A stretch of DNA of 64,000 nt from Bacillus sp. EAC (GTDB taxonomy: Bacteria > Bacillota > Bacilli > Bacillales > Bacillaceae_G), in NCBI RefSeq assembly GCF_002156875.1, contig NZ_NCSY01000001.1, positions 310,001-374,000 of the forward strand. The letters run 5' to 3'. Within the stretch, counting starts at the first letter, position 1; each line of letters begins with the position of its first letter. The notes under the pieces were generated by a model. It saw nothing but the letters and a program-made list of their open reading frames with translations. It did no database searches and had not been told where the DNA came from. The translations under genes were made by a program, and so were the position numbers. This document shows, piece by piece, positions 8,136-17,469 of this stretch.

Positions 8136-8397
8136 AATAATCCTCCTCATTCAGTTAGTTTACATAATATTATTATATAAAACCATTAGTTTTCTTTAAT
8201 CTTATCTTATCTCTTTTAAACCATTTTTTAAATATTTTAGCTCAGAATTTATAGAATATTTACCAGCTTTTTATAATTGATATTTTTTTAAAACTCTTTT
8301 CTAAATAAATCATTCTAAAAACTAAAAGGCAAGCATCCTACAGTGTTAATCAATTAAGATTCAACTTAAACACAGCTTAACTTTTCTATTTTCATAT
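8136..8397. other. Gene-free AT-rich stretch between msrA and the efe operon
   Basis: Upstream region of msrA. Extremely AT-rich with T-tracts; no coding frame, repeat or recognisable operator found beyond the terminator at 8398-8440. Confidence 0.4.
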
Positions 8398-8440
8398 AAA
8401 AAACAGGCATAAATGTCACTATAAATGACAAATATACCTG
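8398..8440 (-). terminator. Terminator of the efeOBU operon
   Basis: Nested hairpin: CAGG...CCTG outside and TGTCA...TGACA inside (8404-8440); on the minus strand it is followed by TTTTTT. It lies 15 bp after the efeU stop. Confidence 0.7.
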
Positions 8441-8454
8441 CTCACATTTCAATT

Positions 8455-10167
8455 TTATGCACTAAAAGATTTATTTTGCTTGATTATTCTCGTTCCAATA
8501 AACATCCATAGTACAAACAATACTAAAATAATCTGTGGAATGATACTCTCAAGTGAAGGATAAATCCCTAATTTTGGTACAGTTGGGAAAATTGTTGACA
8601 TATGATTTGGAAAATAGCCAATCCCTTGTAAAGCGTTAACACTTTGACCGATAAACTTAAATGTTAAGTAATAGATACATAAGCTTGCGATCGTGAAAAA
8701 CGGCTTTAATGGGATTAATCTACTTCCTTTTAACAAGAAGAACCCAATTATAAGTAAGACTACGATTCCTCCAGCAAAACCTGTCATCAATTCTTTCACA
8801 GTAATTGAAGAGCTCATACCAATATAAAATACAACTGTTTCAGCACCTTCTCTAAACACTGCAAAAAATGCCAGTAGACTTAACGAAAAAATACCTCCAC
8901 CTGCAATTGCAGCCTGTGCTTTATCTTTCATCATTTTACCATATTCCTGTTGTTTAGATTGTTTATGCAACCATAGGCCAACAGTCAACATGAAAACTAC
9001 AGCGATTAAGCCAGAGATACCTTCTATTAATTTATTACTTATTCCGGCTGAAATTTTCGATAGTAAAAATTGAAAAAGTAATCCAGCTACTAAACTTGCA
9101 AGTACTCCAAACGCGCCACCAACAAATATCCACTTTCGTGCAGATTCTTGTTTTCCTTTTGTAAGAAGTGCTAGTAAAGCAGATATTATGATCAATGCCT
9201 CTAATCCTTCGCGAAATACAATAGTTCCCGCATCAAACATCGAATAAGAAGACTTCTTTGTAGCTGAATTTAAATTCGTTTGAATCTTTTTTAATGTTTT
9301 AAATGTCTTTTCTGAATTAGGGTGATCTGATATTTGTGTTAATGCGATTGTCGTATCATTTTCAATTTGTTTATATAGTTCCATTGAATTTGATTGTACG
9401 ATTACTTCGACATATGGCCAATCTTGAACAAACTTAGAAAATGAATCTTGAGCTTTTTTTGCTTCGTTTGAATTTAAGTGATTTATTGTTTGATCTATTA
9501 ATTCAATCGCTTTTTCGATACTAACCTCTTTTGAAGAATCTGTACTTGGATTATTAAATACATTTAATAATCCAGTAAAAGAATTATTTACTTTATCACT
9601 ATTTGGACTTTCTGAATACAAAGCAGACCGAGAAGTAATCATGTTCGATTCAATTGCTCCATAGTAACCACTATTTGCTTTTCTTATATCGTTCTCAACT
9701 TTAAACCATTCAATTTCAAATAATTTATACTCAATTTTTGCCTCAGGCCATTTAGACTCTTTTGAAAATGAAATGATTTGACCAAGATGAGATTTTAATT
9801 TAGTTAGATTGATCTGTGATAAACTCTTTTTTTCACTTGTATTATTTATCCATTTTTCTGTTTCAATAGCTATATTACGAATATCCTCTGTTACTGCTTT
9901 TGTATCATTTTGATCAATATCATTTAAGGACTGCGCGACAAGTTTGTTTAATTTAGTCGTTTTCTCCTCATTTTTAATCAAGTCTTGGATAGACAATAAG
10001 TCTGCCTTAACTTTTTCTTTTTCACCTTTTTTCACTTCAGTTAATGAATTTCCAATGTGAGAAAGTACTTGTTCTTGAATATCCGTTTCTGCAAATATTT
10101 TATTGTTGGGACTAATAAATAAAATTAATAAGACCAAACTTAAAACTAGAATTGAAAATTTTTTCAT
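8455..10167 (-). CDS. efeU: EfeU/FTR1-family iron permease with N-terminal extracytoplasmic domain
   Basis: Membrane permease of the EfeUOB elemental iron uptake system. Residues 1-25 form a signal peptide. About 290 residues of an acidic, helical extracytoplasmic region follow, then the C-terminal half has about seven membrane helices carrying the two FTR1 signatures REGLEALIII and REGAETVVF, whose R-E-G-x-E motifs bind Fe(III). The size matches the long Gram-positive EfeU. ATG at 10165-10167 follows AGGTGA; the GTG three codons earlier overlaps the site. It is last in the efeO-efeB-efeU operon, 9 bp after efeB. Confidence 0.9.
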   Translation of the reverse strand: MKKFSILVLSLVLLILFISPNNKIFAETDIQEQVLSHIGNSLTEVKKGEKEKVKADLLSIQDLIKNEEKTTKLNKLVAQSLNDIDQNDTKAVTEDIRNIAIETEKWINNTSEKKSLSQINLTKLKSHLGQIISFSKESKWPEAKIEYKLFEIEWFKVENDIRKANSGYYGAIESNMITSRSALYSESPNSDKVNNSFTGLLNVFNNPSTDSSKEVSIEKAIELIDQTINHLNSNEAKKAQDSFSKFVQDWPYVEVIVQSNSMELYKQIENDTTIALTQISDHPNSEKTFKTLKKIQTNLNSATKKSSYSMFDAGTIVFREGLEALIIISALLALLTKGKQESARKWIFVGGAFGVLASLVAGLLFQFLLSKISAGISNKLIEGISGLIAVVFMLTVGLWLHKQSKQQEYGKMMKDKAQAAIAGGGIFSLSLLAFFAVFREGAETVVFYIGMSSSITVKELMTGFAGGIVVLLIIGFFLLKGSRLIPLKPFFTIASLCIYYLTFKFIGQSVNALQGIGYFPNHMSTIFPTVPKLGIYPSLESIIPQIILVLFVLWMFIGTRIIKQNKSFSA

Positions 10168-10176
10168 ATACTTCAC

Positions 10177-11427
10177 CTAAATTAATCCTTCTCCAATAAA
10201 ACTACCTTCTTTAACTCCTGGAAAACAAACAAATACTGCACTACCGTTATGTTCAATATACTCATTTAATAGATCCATTTTCGCCAATTTATCTTGTAAC
10301 GGAATAAATTGTTTTTCAAGGTCTCTTTGGAAACTAACGAATAATAAACCAGCATCTAGTTTACCTGTTTGAAGATCTAATCCATCTGTATACGAATATG
10401 ATCTTCTTAAAATTTTAATTTTTCCATTTCCTTTTGCTAATGCTACGTGTGAATCTGCTGGAATGAGTAATTTGCCATTATCGTCTTTTTTCTTAATATC
10501 TAATTTAGCAAATTCATCTTTATCGCCAAGGGGTGCACCAGAACCACGGTGACGTCCAAAAGTTTGTTCTTGATCACCTAATGTACTTCGATCCCATTCT
10601 TCAACACGAATACGAATGCGTCTGGCCACTAAATACGATCCTCCAGACATCCAAGCTGGGCCATCACCATTTTGAATCCAAATATGGTTATTCATTTCAT
10701 TTTTATCTTTTGTATCAGGATTTCCAGTTCCGTCCTTGAAACCCATTAAGTTTCTTGGTGTGCTCCCAGTCGGATCTGCATTTGTCGAACGTTGAAATCC
10801 ATGCTGCATCCACTTTAATGAAACGGTACCTCGTCCGATTCGAATTAAATTTCGTAAGCCGTGAAATGCGACTTGTTGATCATTTGCACAAACCTGAACT
10901 ACAATATCTCCACCATTCCATTCTTCCCTTAAATCATCACCTGAAAAATGTGGTAAATCCTTTAATTGAGAAGGTTTTTTTGATTGAATAGATAATTTTT
11001 CAAAAAAGTTAGGTCCAACACCAAATGTAAATGATAGTTTCATAGGTTGTAGACCGACCGCCTCACCAGTGTCAATCGGAGGAGAAGACTGGGGCTCTGA
11101 ATCCCCCAAATCTTTCCCTTTAGACATTAACGAAGATGCCTCAGTCCATTTTTTAAATAAATTTCTCACTTCTGCTTTTGAAGAAGTCTCTAGATTAAAA
11201 GATGCTAAATACATAAAATCTTGTGCTGGAGTAATGATACCTTGTTGATACTCTCCGTAAAAAGGCAGAATTTCACTTGCATCAGCTTTACTCGGTGAGA
11301 AGAAATTAGATACCTTTTCTGTCGCAGCTTCGATACCAGTTGCACCGATTAATAAACCTGCTCCACCAACACCAATCAGTTTTAATGCATCACGTCTAGA
11401 AACTTTATTCTTCTCTAAGTTTGTCAT
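10177..11427 (-). CDS. efeB: EfeB deferrochelatase/DyP-type heme peroxidase
   Basis: A secreted DyP-family heme peroxidase of the Efe iron system. The N-terminus carries a twin-arginine signal, SRRDALKLIG (R11-R12) followed by a hydrophobic stretch and an AxA-like site. The DyP signature GFKDGTGNP (GxxDG) and the downstream FGRHRGSGAPLG are present. At 416 residues the length fits EfeB/YwbN. In B. subtilis YwbN is Tat-exported and oxidises Fe(II) to Fe(III) for the permease. Start ATG 11427 has TAGGAG upstream, within the end of efeO. The Tat route implies folding with heme in the cytoplasm. Confidence 0.93.
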   Translation of the reverse strand: MTNLEKNKVSRRDALKLIGVGGAGLLIGATGIEAATEKVSNFFSPSKADASEILPFYGEYQQGIITPAQDFMYLASFNLETSSKAEVRNLFKKWTEASSLMSKGKDLGDSEPQSSPPIDTGEAVGLQPMKLSFTFGVGPNFFEKLSIQSKKPSQLKDLPHFSGDDLREEWNGGDIVVQVCANDQQVAFHGLRNLIRIGRGTVSLKWMQHGFQRSTNADPTGSTPRNLMGFKDGTGNPDTKDKNEMNNHIWIQNGDGPAWMSGGSYLVARRIRIRVEEWDRSTLGDQEQTFGRHRGSGAPLGDKDEFAKLDIKKKDDNGKLLIPADSHVALAKGNGKIKILRRSYSYTDGLDLQTGKLDAGLLFVSFQRDLEKQFIPLQDKLAKMDLLNEYIEHNGSAVFVCFPGVKEGSFIGEGLI

Positions 11428-11428
11428 A

Positions 11429-12277
11429 TTATTTAACTCCTAAAGTTGATCCTACTTGAGAAATAGGTTCAGCTAATGCGTCTACTTGCTTAGCTAATTT
11501 TTTTACTTCATCTTCTTTTAACGTAGTGTAATCAGCGTATTGATCTCCTTTTTTATACGTATTTAATGTTGTCATTAATTCGTCAAAACGAGTTTCAATG
11601 GTTGTTGCTAAATCAGCATCTTTTTCTTTTAATTTTGATGATACTAATTCAATAATTTTTTCTGAACCTTCAACATTCGCAGCAAAATCTGCCAAATCAG
11701 TATGTGAATATCGCTCTTCTTCACCTGTTACTTTTGAAGATGATACTTCATTTAATAATTCAACTGGGCCTGTAACGAATAATACTGGATCGATTTCCAC
11801 TGTTTCTACTTTAGCTCGTAAATAGTTTGCATCTTTCATTAATTGTTCAGTGTATTTTTCAAGTCCTTTTGTCGTATTATCAACCCAAAGTACTTGCTCA
11901 ATATAATGGAATCCAGTCCATTCAGCTGCTGGAACATCCCCTTCACGCGCATCAAGTTTTGGATCTAAATCGCCAAATGATTCTGCAACTGGCTCAATTC
12001 TTTCATAATATGAACGACTAATTGGATATAATCTTTTTGCTTCAGCCATATTTCCTGCATTAATTGCATCGACAAATATTTGAGTATAAGAAACGAATTC
12101 CTCTGTTTGAGAAACAACAAAGTCTCTATAACTATTAATCTCAGTATCTAGATTTACACTTTTATCTACTTTGACATCATTTTTAACATTGCTTGCTTCC
12201 TCAGTTTTTTGAGTACATCCCGCCATCATTAAACTTGTAGCTATAGAAAGTGCGATTAAAGTTGTTTGTTTTTTCAT
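11429..12277 (-). CDS. efeO: EfeO iron-binding lipoprotein (imelysin/M75 domain)
   Basis: First gene of the iron operon. A lipoprotein signal peptide ends in LMMAGC (lipid-modified Cys21). The mature part is an imelysin-like (peptidase M75) helical domain with the metal-binding HxxE motif in WTGFHYIEQVLW (about residues 120-132). It lacks the N-terminal cupredoxin domain of enterobacterial EfeO, so it is of the short EfeM type found in Gram-positives. It should bind iron at the membrane and pass it to EfeU. GGAGG precedes the ATG. The promoter carries two Fur boxes. Confidence 0.92.
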   Translation of the reverse strand: MKKQTTLIALSIATSLMMAGCTQKTEEASNVKNDVKVDKSVNLDTEINSYRDFVVSQTEEFVSYTQIFVDAINAGNMAEAKRLYPISRSYYERIEPVAESFGDLDPKLDAREGDVPAAEWTGFHYIEQVLWVDNTTKGLEKYTEQLMKDANYLRAKVETVEIDPVLFVTGPVELLNEVSSSKVTGEEERYSHTDLADFAANVEGSEKIIELVSSKLKEKDADLATTIETRFDELMTTLNTYKKGDQYADYTTLKEDEVKKLAKQVDALAEPISQVGSTLGVK

Positions 12278-12321
12278 GGTAATTCCTCCAAATTGAATCT
12301 ATTTATATTATGTATTGGTAA

Positions 12322-12336
12322 TGATAACTATTATCA
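12322..12336. promoter_or_regulatory. Fur box 1 of the efe operon
   Basis: TGATAACTATTATCA differs at one position from the 7-1-7 Bacillus Fur consensus TGATAATnATTATCA. It ends at about the predicted transcription start. Confidence 0.8.
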
Positions 12337-12342
12337 TCTAAC

Positions 12343-12371
12343 ATCATACAATAATTGATAATAATTTTCAA
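12343..12371 (-). promoter_or_regulatory. Sigma-A promoter of the efe operon
   Basis: On the minus strand: TTGAAA (12366-12371), exactly 17 bp, TATGAT (12343-12348). Both hexamers are near consensus and the element is bracketed by two Fur boxes. Confidence 0.7.
12356..12370. promoter_or_regulatory. Fur box 2 of the efe operon
   Basis: TGATAATAATTTTCA differs at one position from the 7-1-7 Fur consensus. It overlaps the -35 hexamer and the spacer, a classic place for repression by Fe-Fur. Confidence 0.7.
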
Positions 12372-12385
12372 TTAAAAAATAGATA

Positions 12386-12423
12386 AAAAAAGTGACAGCA
12401 TAAAGTTCCGCTGTCGCTTTTTT
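12386..12423. terminator. Terminator of the deaminase/lactone oxidase operon
   Basis: GACAGC (12394-12399) pairs with GCTGTC (12410-12415), extended by A/T runs on both sides so that it works in both directions. It overlaps the last codons of the oxidase gene. Confidence 0.75.
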
Positions 12424-13720
12424 AGTTAATATTAAATAAATTTGAAAGATATGCGTTAACAAATACATTATTTCGATCTACTATATTTCTTAGTTCAAGA
12501 AAGTCTGTAAGGAATGGATATTTTTGATGAAATGTTTCAATTGTCATTGAATGCATTTTCCCCCAGTGAGGTCGACCATTATAACTTTGTAGAATTTCTT
12601 CTATTCGATTAAAATATTCTTGATGAGGCATTCCTTTATACATATGAACAGCTATATAAGCTGAATCTCGCAAAGTTGCAGGACTAATTAAAAAATCATC
12701 AGCTTTTACAAAACGACATTCAATTGGAAAATGAACATTAAATTTTTTACGAATAATTTCCTCTTGTATTTCGGAAGTTGCATCACTCATACATTCAGAA
12801 GGAATACTATATTCCATTTCATTAAATTTAACATTTCTAACAGTCGAAAATAGTTCATGACTTGGACCAACCATTTTTGAATTTGGTACACTACTTCCAC
12901 TTATTTTACTAATTTGTTGACTACTTTTAGGAAAGTTTCTACTAAACTCACTTAATAGCCAAAAAGCTTTATTTTCTAAAGCCGCCACTTTCCATTTTTC
13001 AAACTTAAATGAATGATTTTTAGCGCGGGTCTCATTCATAAATTTCACTTGTACATTTTTTGAATAAGGAAAAAGATAAAATTCAAAATGTTCATTCTCA
13101 TTCTTATATTCATTTAATTGTTGATATAAATCAATAGTTTCAATTTTTTTACTTTCATATCGATACGTTAATGCAGGTTTAATTCTTATTTTAAGTTTAA
13201 CTACAATCCCTAATAATCCTAAAGAAACACCTAATGCCCTAAATATGTCAGTATGTCTTGTTTTGGAACAAACTAAAACTTCGCCATTCGGTAAAACAAC
13301 AGTCATTTCTTCAATTTGCGTTGCTAAGATTCCATGTTGTGTTCCAGTGCCGTGAGTTCCAGTTAAAAATGCTCCTGCTACGGATTGTACATTAATATCA
13401 CCGAGGTTTTCCTGAGAATAGCCAGCTTGGTACAGTTCTTTTCCAAGAAACTCTAATTTAGTTCCAGCCCAAATTTCAGCAATATTTTCTTTTGTATTGA
13501 TTGAAACAATTCCTTGTAAATGATCAAGAGAAACTAAAAAATCTTGCGTAGATATGAGTGGAGTAAATGAATGACACGATCCTACGACCCTTATTTTCTT
13601 TTTTTCTATATTCGCTCTTTTTACAATAGAGATAACTTCCTCGATAGATGAAGGATAAAACACCTGTTTTGGATTAAATTTCACACTTCCAGACCAGTTT
13701 TTCCATAATGTATTTCTCAT
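12422..13720 (-). CDS. FAD-linked oxidase, D-arabinono-1,4-lactone oxidase type
   Basis: A flavoenzyme of the VAO/aldonolactone oxidase family, about 432 residues. The FAD domain shows RVVGSCHSFTPL; the His in this motif is where related L-gulonolactone and alditol oxidases attach FAD covalently. LTGTHGTGTQHG follows, then the ALO C-terminal domain with RPHWGKMHS. These enzymes oxidise sugar lactones or polyols with O2 to give peroxide. ATG at 13718-13720 overlaps the upstream stop (ATGA) and has GAGGTG before it. It is translationally coupled to the PLP-enzyme gene, so the two probably act on one substrate path that I cannot name. Confidence 0.75.
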   Translation of the reverse strand: MRNTLWKNWSGSVKFNPKQVFYPSSIEEVISIVKRANIEKKKIRVVGSCHSFTPLISTQDFLVSLDHLQGIVSINTKENIAEIWAGTKLEFLGKELYQAGYSQENLGDINVQSVAGAFLTGTHGTGTQHGILATQIEEMTVVLPNGEVLVCSKTRHTDIFRALGVSLGLLGIVVKLKIRIKPALTYRYESKKIETIDLYQQLNEYKNENEHFEFYLFPYSKNVQVKFMNETRAKNHSFKFEKWKVAALENKAFWLLSEFSRNFPKSSQQISKISGSSVPNSKMVGPSHELFSTVRNVKFNEMEYSIPSECMSDATSEIQEEIIRKKFNVHFPIECRFVKADDFLISPATLRDSAYIAVHMYKGMPHQEYFNRIEEILQSYNGRPHWGKMHSMTIETFHQKYPFLTDFLELRNIVDRNNVFVNAYLSNLFNIN

Positions 13721-14892
13721 AAGAAACACCTCTTATCTCCACGATAAGTTGGAAATTTATCAATCACCTTATTTTGACTAATCACATAGAGATCAGAAAA
13801 TCGTTCTGCAATTTCACCGGCTTTACTCGGTCTAAATAATACTGCATCACCTATTTTCATTTCTTTTTTCCCTGAATAATAAATTGGAGTTTGTACTTCA
13901 CCTGCACCTTCCAACGGCAGTAATGTACAATTTTCCGGAGAATATGGAGTTGGAAGTTTTTCTTTACCAACTGCTCCAGAAGCGATAAAACCTCCACTAG
14001 TTAACGTAAATATTTTCTTTGCTGGCTTTCTTATTATGGGTAAAGCAAAACCGATTGCTGGTTTATATTGAAAATTTCTATAATCATCAAATAATGTTGG
14101 TGAATAAAATCCAGAACCTACCGTAACTTCAGTAACAACCTTTTCCTTTGTAGTTGTATGAAGGCTTCCTGTACCACCGCCATTTACTAACTCAAGCTCA
14201 AATCCCTCTTTTTCAATAAACTTAACAATATCTTTTCTTCTTAAAGCAATCTCTTTTGTTGACTGCTTTTTTAAATATTGAATTACTCGATTTTTAATAA
14301 AATGATTAGTTAAATTATCACCAACACCTGCAATTTGTGCTTCATAACCCATTATCCCTACTAATTTCACGTTCAAAGATTGTAAAATGTAAGTAAGCAA
14401 AGGAACTAAATCCTTCGTTTCTCTTATAGGCGATCTACGTACACCAAAATGAAACCCCATGTAAGAAGAACTCATATCGATATCAAGACAAAGTGGTATA
14501 CTAACCTCGTTCTTTGCGCCAATCTCTTCTATTATATTAATCTGTTCAATTTGATCGACCATTAAGATAATTTTTTTACCTTTTTTAATTTGCTTAACTA
14601 GCTTATTTATCCCTTCAATATCAACAGTTGGGTAACCAATTAATAAATTATCAAAACCTAGTTCAGCTAAGTAATCCGCTTCATGTGGGTTATAGCACAT
14701 TAACCCTTCAAAACATTCATTCTGTTCTAAAATGTATTTTAATACTTGGACACATCTTATCGACTTAGTTGCTATGCGAATTTTTTTACCATTTGCGCAC
14801 TTCGCAATATCATTTACATTTTGTTCAAAAGCATCCCAATCTAAAAAGGCACATGGCATGGACATATTATGAAAAACTGACCGCTCGACCAT
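13717..14892 (-). CDS. PLP-dependent amino acid deaminase/aldolase (alanine racemase N-terminal fold)
   Basis: A 391-residue fold-type III PLP protein related to D-threonine aldolase and D-serine dehydratase-like enzymes. The likely PLP lysine is K43 in RIATKSIR at the end of the first strand. LMCYNPHEADYL and PLCLDIDMSSSYMG line the barrel, and NGGGTGSLH (about 233-241) binds the phosphate. The C-terminal part (IASGAVGKEKLPTPY, VLFRPSKAGEIAERF) includes the metal-site region of the aldolase group. The start ATG follows TAGGTGA. It is the first gene of a two-gene operon with the FAD oxidase. Substrate and reaction are not known from sequence; racemisation is less likely since no alanine racemase C-terminal domain is present. 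Confidence 0.75.
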   Translation of the reverse strand: MVERSVFHNMSMPCAFLDWDAFEQNVNDIAKCANGKKIRIATKSIRCVQVLKYILEQNECFEGLMCYNPHEADYLAELGFDNLLIGYPTVDIEGINKLVKQIKKGKKIILMVDQIEQINIIEEIGAKNEVSIPLCLDIDMSSSYMGFHFGVRRSPIRETKDLVPLLTYILQSLNVKLVGIMGYEAQIAGVGDNLTNHFIKNRVIQYLKKQSTKEIALRRKDIVKFIEKEGFELELVNGGGTGSLHTTTKEKVVTEVTVGSGFYSPTLFDDYRNFQYKPAIGFALPIIRKPAKKIFTLTSGGFIASGAVGKEKLPTPYSPENCTLLPLEGAGEVQTPIYYSGKKEMKIGDAVLFRPSKAGEIAERFSDLYVISQNKVIDKFPTYRGDKRCFL

Positions 14893-14954
14893 TTATTCAC
14901 CTATCCCGTAGCATTTTTATTTTAATTTATGCAATAAATCATTTGAAAAGAATA

Positions 14955-14987
14955 AAAGAATACATAGAATTTCTCTATGTATTCTTT
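14955..14987. terminator. Terminator of the Upf1-like helicase gene
   Basis: Perfect 14-bp stem: AAAGAATACATAGA (14955-14968) and TCTATGTATTCTTT (14974-14987), 5-base loop; on the minus strand a T-rich tract follows. The stop codon of the helicase gene lies in the stem. Confidence 0.8.
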
Positions 14988-17256
14988 AATAGTCGATGAA
15001 ACCTCTTAATGTTTGAATTGTTAATGGACATTGTAATCTAGCAGAGTAACTTGATTGAATTGTCGATGTTCCTTCTTGAGTAATCCCGTACCATAAAAGT
15101 TCATCATCAATCATGAAACATTGCTGAACGTGATCCTTCTTAATAAACTTCCAATTTTTCTGATTTTCATAATAGGACTCGCTAATAAATAAGATTGGAC
15201 ATTGAATCGTATTGATTATCCTTCTAATTTCACTGGACATATCAGATAACTTTGGCATGCAGACAATTAGTCTTTTTTTTACATTTGTTAAATCATTTAT
15301 AAAATCCAGATGAAAGTCACTTGATTCATTTTTATAAAAAAGTAATCTTTTTGAAATATTTTTTGATAAAACTTTACTAAAATCTCCTAGTGTAATGTCG
15401 TATTCTTGATCCATTTGATATTGTACTAGTTTATGAAATGTGTTTTTTTTATTTGTATTACGCTTTACAAAATTAGTATCTGCAATATGAATAAATTTCC
15501 CCTTTGCTCGGGTTAACGCTACATTTATTAATCGCTCACTATTTCGATCGGTTAGAAGTAAACCAGGCGATGCTTGAGGCTTTGTGTCCACTGAATCAAA
15601 AATGATTACATCACATTCTGAACCTTGAAATCGATGAACAGTAGCAATTTGTATAGGCAAATGTCTATATTTAGTTTTACCTATGATTTCTTTTTGCAAG
15701 ATAGAAAGTAGTTTTGCCTGCGCTCGATAAGGGGTTACAATACCGATTGATTCGATACCATCAACGATACTAGTTAACAAACACTGAATAGCGATAATAG
15801 CATTTCCTAAGTTATACCTAGAGTTTGTAATCGAATCTTTCATCGCAAATGTATTCATGAATTGAGAGTTTATTAAATTATTCGCTTCCATAGCAAAAGG
15901 TCTATGTTTCGAAATCACTTCTCTTTTCTTTACTGAAGAATGATCTTCGACTAATGAATGATAAACTTCTTTATTTGTAAAACCAGAGATAGAAGGATGC
16001 ATTCGTCTCTGCTTATTAAGTAAAACCAAATTCGCTAACGTTTCACCATTTTCGATTTTTTGGACAATTCCTGTGTGATGAAATAAATCTTCTTGTAGCC
16101 ATTTTTTAACGTAATTATTTTGATAACAAGAAGCAATTGGTGGTAATTGTTTAAAGTCACCACAAACAACAATACGTTTTCCTAATGTTGAAGCAAAAGC
16201 AATTTGTGGCGTATAAGCCATACTAATTTCATCTACAATGACTAAATCAAACTGGCGAAGGTAAATTAGTGGATCAATTGAACATTTGGATAAAGTAGTT
16301 CCGACAACTTTTGCTTCATCAATTAGTTCTTTTTCTTTTTCACGAACTTCACTTCGTATTTTATTCAGTTTGCTTTGTATTTTACTTAACTCACTTAAAT
16401 CTCCTTTAGAAGCTATTCCTCTTTTTACACGATTAAGCATTGAGTGTTTTCGTTCGTCCAAATTCTCTAAGTCATTTTGGACGGAATGATTATCGCTTTC
16501 AACAAGTTTCGAAGAAAGAACATCCGCATGTTGAAGTAATACTTCATCCTTCGTGTATCCGTATCGAACGATCTCTCCACTTTTCCATTGATCTTTCTCC
16601 TCAAGTTGCGAAACGACATTCTTCATTAATACATCTACTGCAGCATTTGAATGAGCAATTACTAGTACAGTTTTATTTTTTTCGTAATGTTTTAAAATTA
16701 TATTTGTAAGATTATAGGATTTCCCAGTTCCAGGTGGTCCCCAAATATAAGTCGTTGCATTATAAAAGGAACGAAAGATTAGTTCATTTTTTTGTGATTT
16801 GCCCTTTTTCATTTTTTCAAGGTGATTTACTTTCGAATTCGTATTCATCAACTTCATTATTCTCGTTTGCTTCATACGATAATCTTTTATTTCTTCAAGT
16901 CTTTCGCTTAATTGATCTAGTAATTCCCAAGGTTCACTAAAAAGCTCTGCAAAAGGAATATTGCTTTTTATACTATCATTTATTTTAATTTCGATTTGGG
17001 AACCTTTAGTAGAAAGGATTTCGCCCTGATATTCTTGATTTTCAATTTTTATCCGAACTGGCGTACCATCAGGAACAAATAATTCTGTATAAACTTTAAA
17101 TAATACAACAGTACTTTGACCAATCTCATACAAAGGTGTACCTTTCGAAAGGTAATATCCCCTACCTCCATGAAATTTAAGATAATTCCTTTCTGCCTCT
17201 AAGGCCAATTGCCACTCATTAATTAATTTCTCTACTTCAATTATTTGATTAATCAT
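14986..17256 (-). CDS. Superfamily 1 (Upf1/Dna2-like) helicase with C-terminal PLD-like domain
   Basis: A 756-residue ATP-dependent SF1 helicase of the AAA_11/AAA_12 type. An N-terminal OB/barrel-like region (about 1-110) is followed by motif I GPPGTGKS (173-180), motif Ia VIAHSNAAVDVL, motif II VDEIS, motif III CGDFKQLPP, motif IV-like QRRMHPSIS, motif V TVHRFQGSE and motif VI VALTRAKG. The C-terminal 120 residues resemble the PLDc-like tail found on bacterial members (DFHLDFINDL..., IDDELLWYG) but without an HKD catalytic motif, so this part is probably not a nuclease. Such proteins act on DNA or RNA; their role in Bacillus is not settled. It is transcribed alone and has no defence-type neighbours. 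Confidence 0.82.
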   Translation of the reverse strand: MINQIIEVEKLINEWQLALEAERNYLKFHGGRGYYLSKGTPLYEIGQSTVVLFKVYTELFVPDGTPVRIKIENQEYQGEILSTKGSQIEIKINDSIKSNIPFAELFSEPWELLDQLSERLEEIKDYRMKQTRIMKLMNTNSKVNHLEKMKKGKSQKNELIFRSFYNATTYIWGPPGTGKSYNLTNIILKHYEKNKTVLVIAHSNAAVDVLMKNVVSQLEEKDQWKSGEIVRYGYTKDEVLLQHADVLSSKLVESDNHSVQNDLENLDERKHSMLNRVKRGIASKGDLSELSKIQSKLNKIRSEVREKEKELIDEAKVVGTTLSKCSIDPLIYLRQFDLVIVDEISMAYTPQIAFASTLGKRIVVCGDFKQLPPIASCYQNNYVKKWLQEDLFHHTGIVQKIENGETLANLVLLNKQRRMHPSISGFTNKEVYHSLVEDHSSVKKREVISKHRPFAMEANNLINSQFMNTFAMKDSITNSRYNLGNAIIAIQCLLTSIVDGIESIGIVTPYRAQAKLLSILQKEIIGKTKYRHLPIQIATVHRFQGSECDVIIFDSVDTKPQASPGLLLTDRNSERLINVALTRAKGKFIHIADTNFVKRNTNKKNTFHKLVQYQMDQEYDITLGDFSKVLSKNISKRLLFYKNESSDFHLDFINDLTNVKKRLIVCMPKLSDMSSEIRRIINTIQCPILFISESYYENQKNWKFIKKDHVQQCFMIDDELLWYGITQEGTSTIQSSYSARLQCPLTIQTLRGFIDY

Positions 17257-17469
17257 TCATTTTTTCACCTTTATGTTTCTTAACTAATTTATGTCTATTC
17301 TTATTTTGTAATTTAATAATCATACACTAATTCAAATGAAAATTTAAACTTAAGTGCTGTATGAAATGATTATTTAATAGTTTTCATATAAAAAAGTTTT
17401 TAAAATATTCTTTCGATTGTTTTTATTGTATGATGAGATTACTTATAATTTAAAAGGTAGGTTTTGCAC

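Noticed and set aside
10533-10991. Two plus-strand frames inside efeB
   Set aside because: They are antisense to a well-supported gene and have no protein-like pattern or ribosome binding site.
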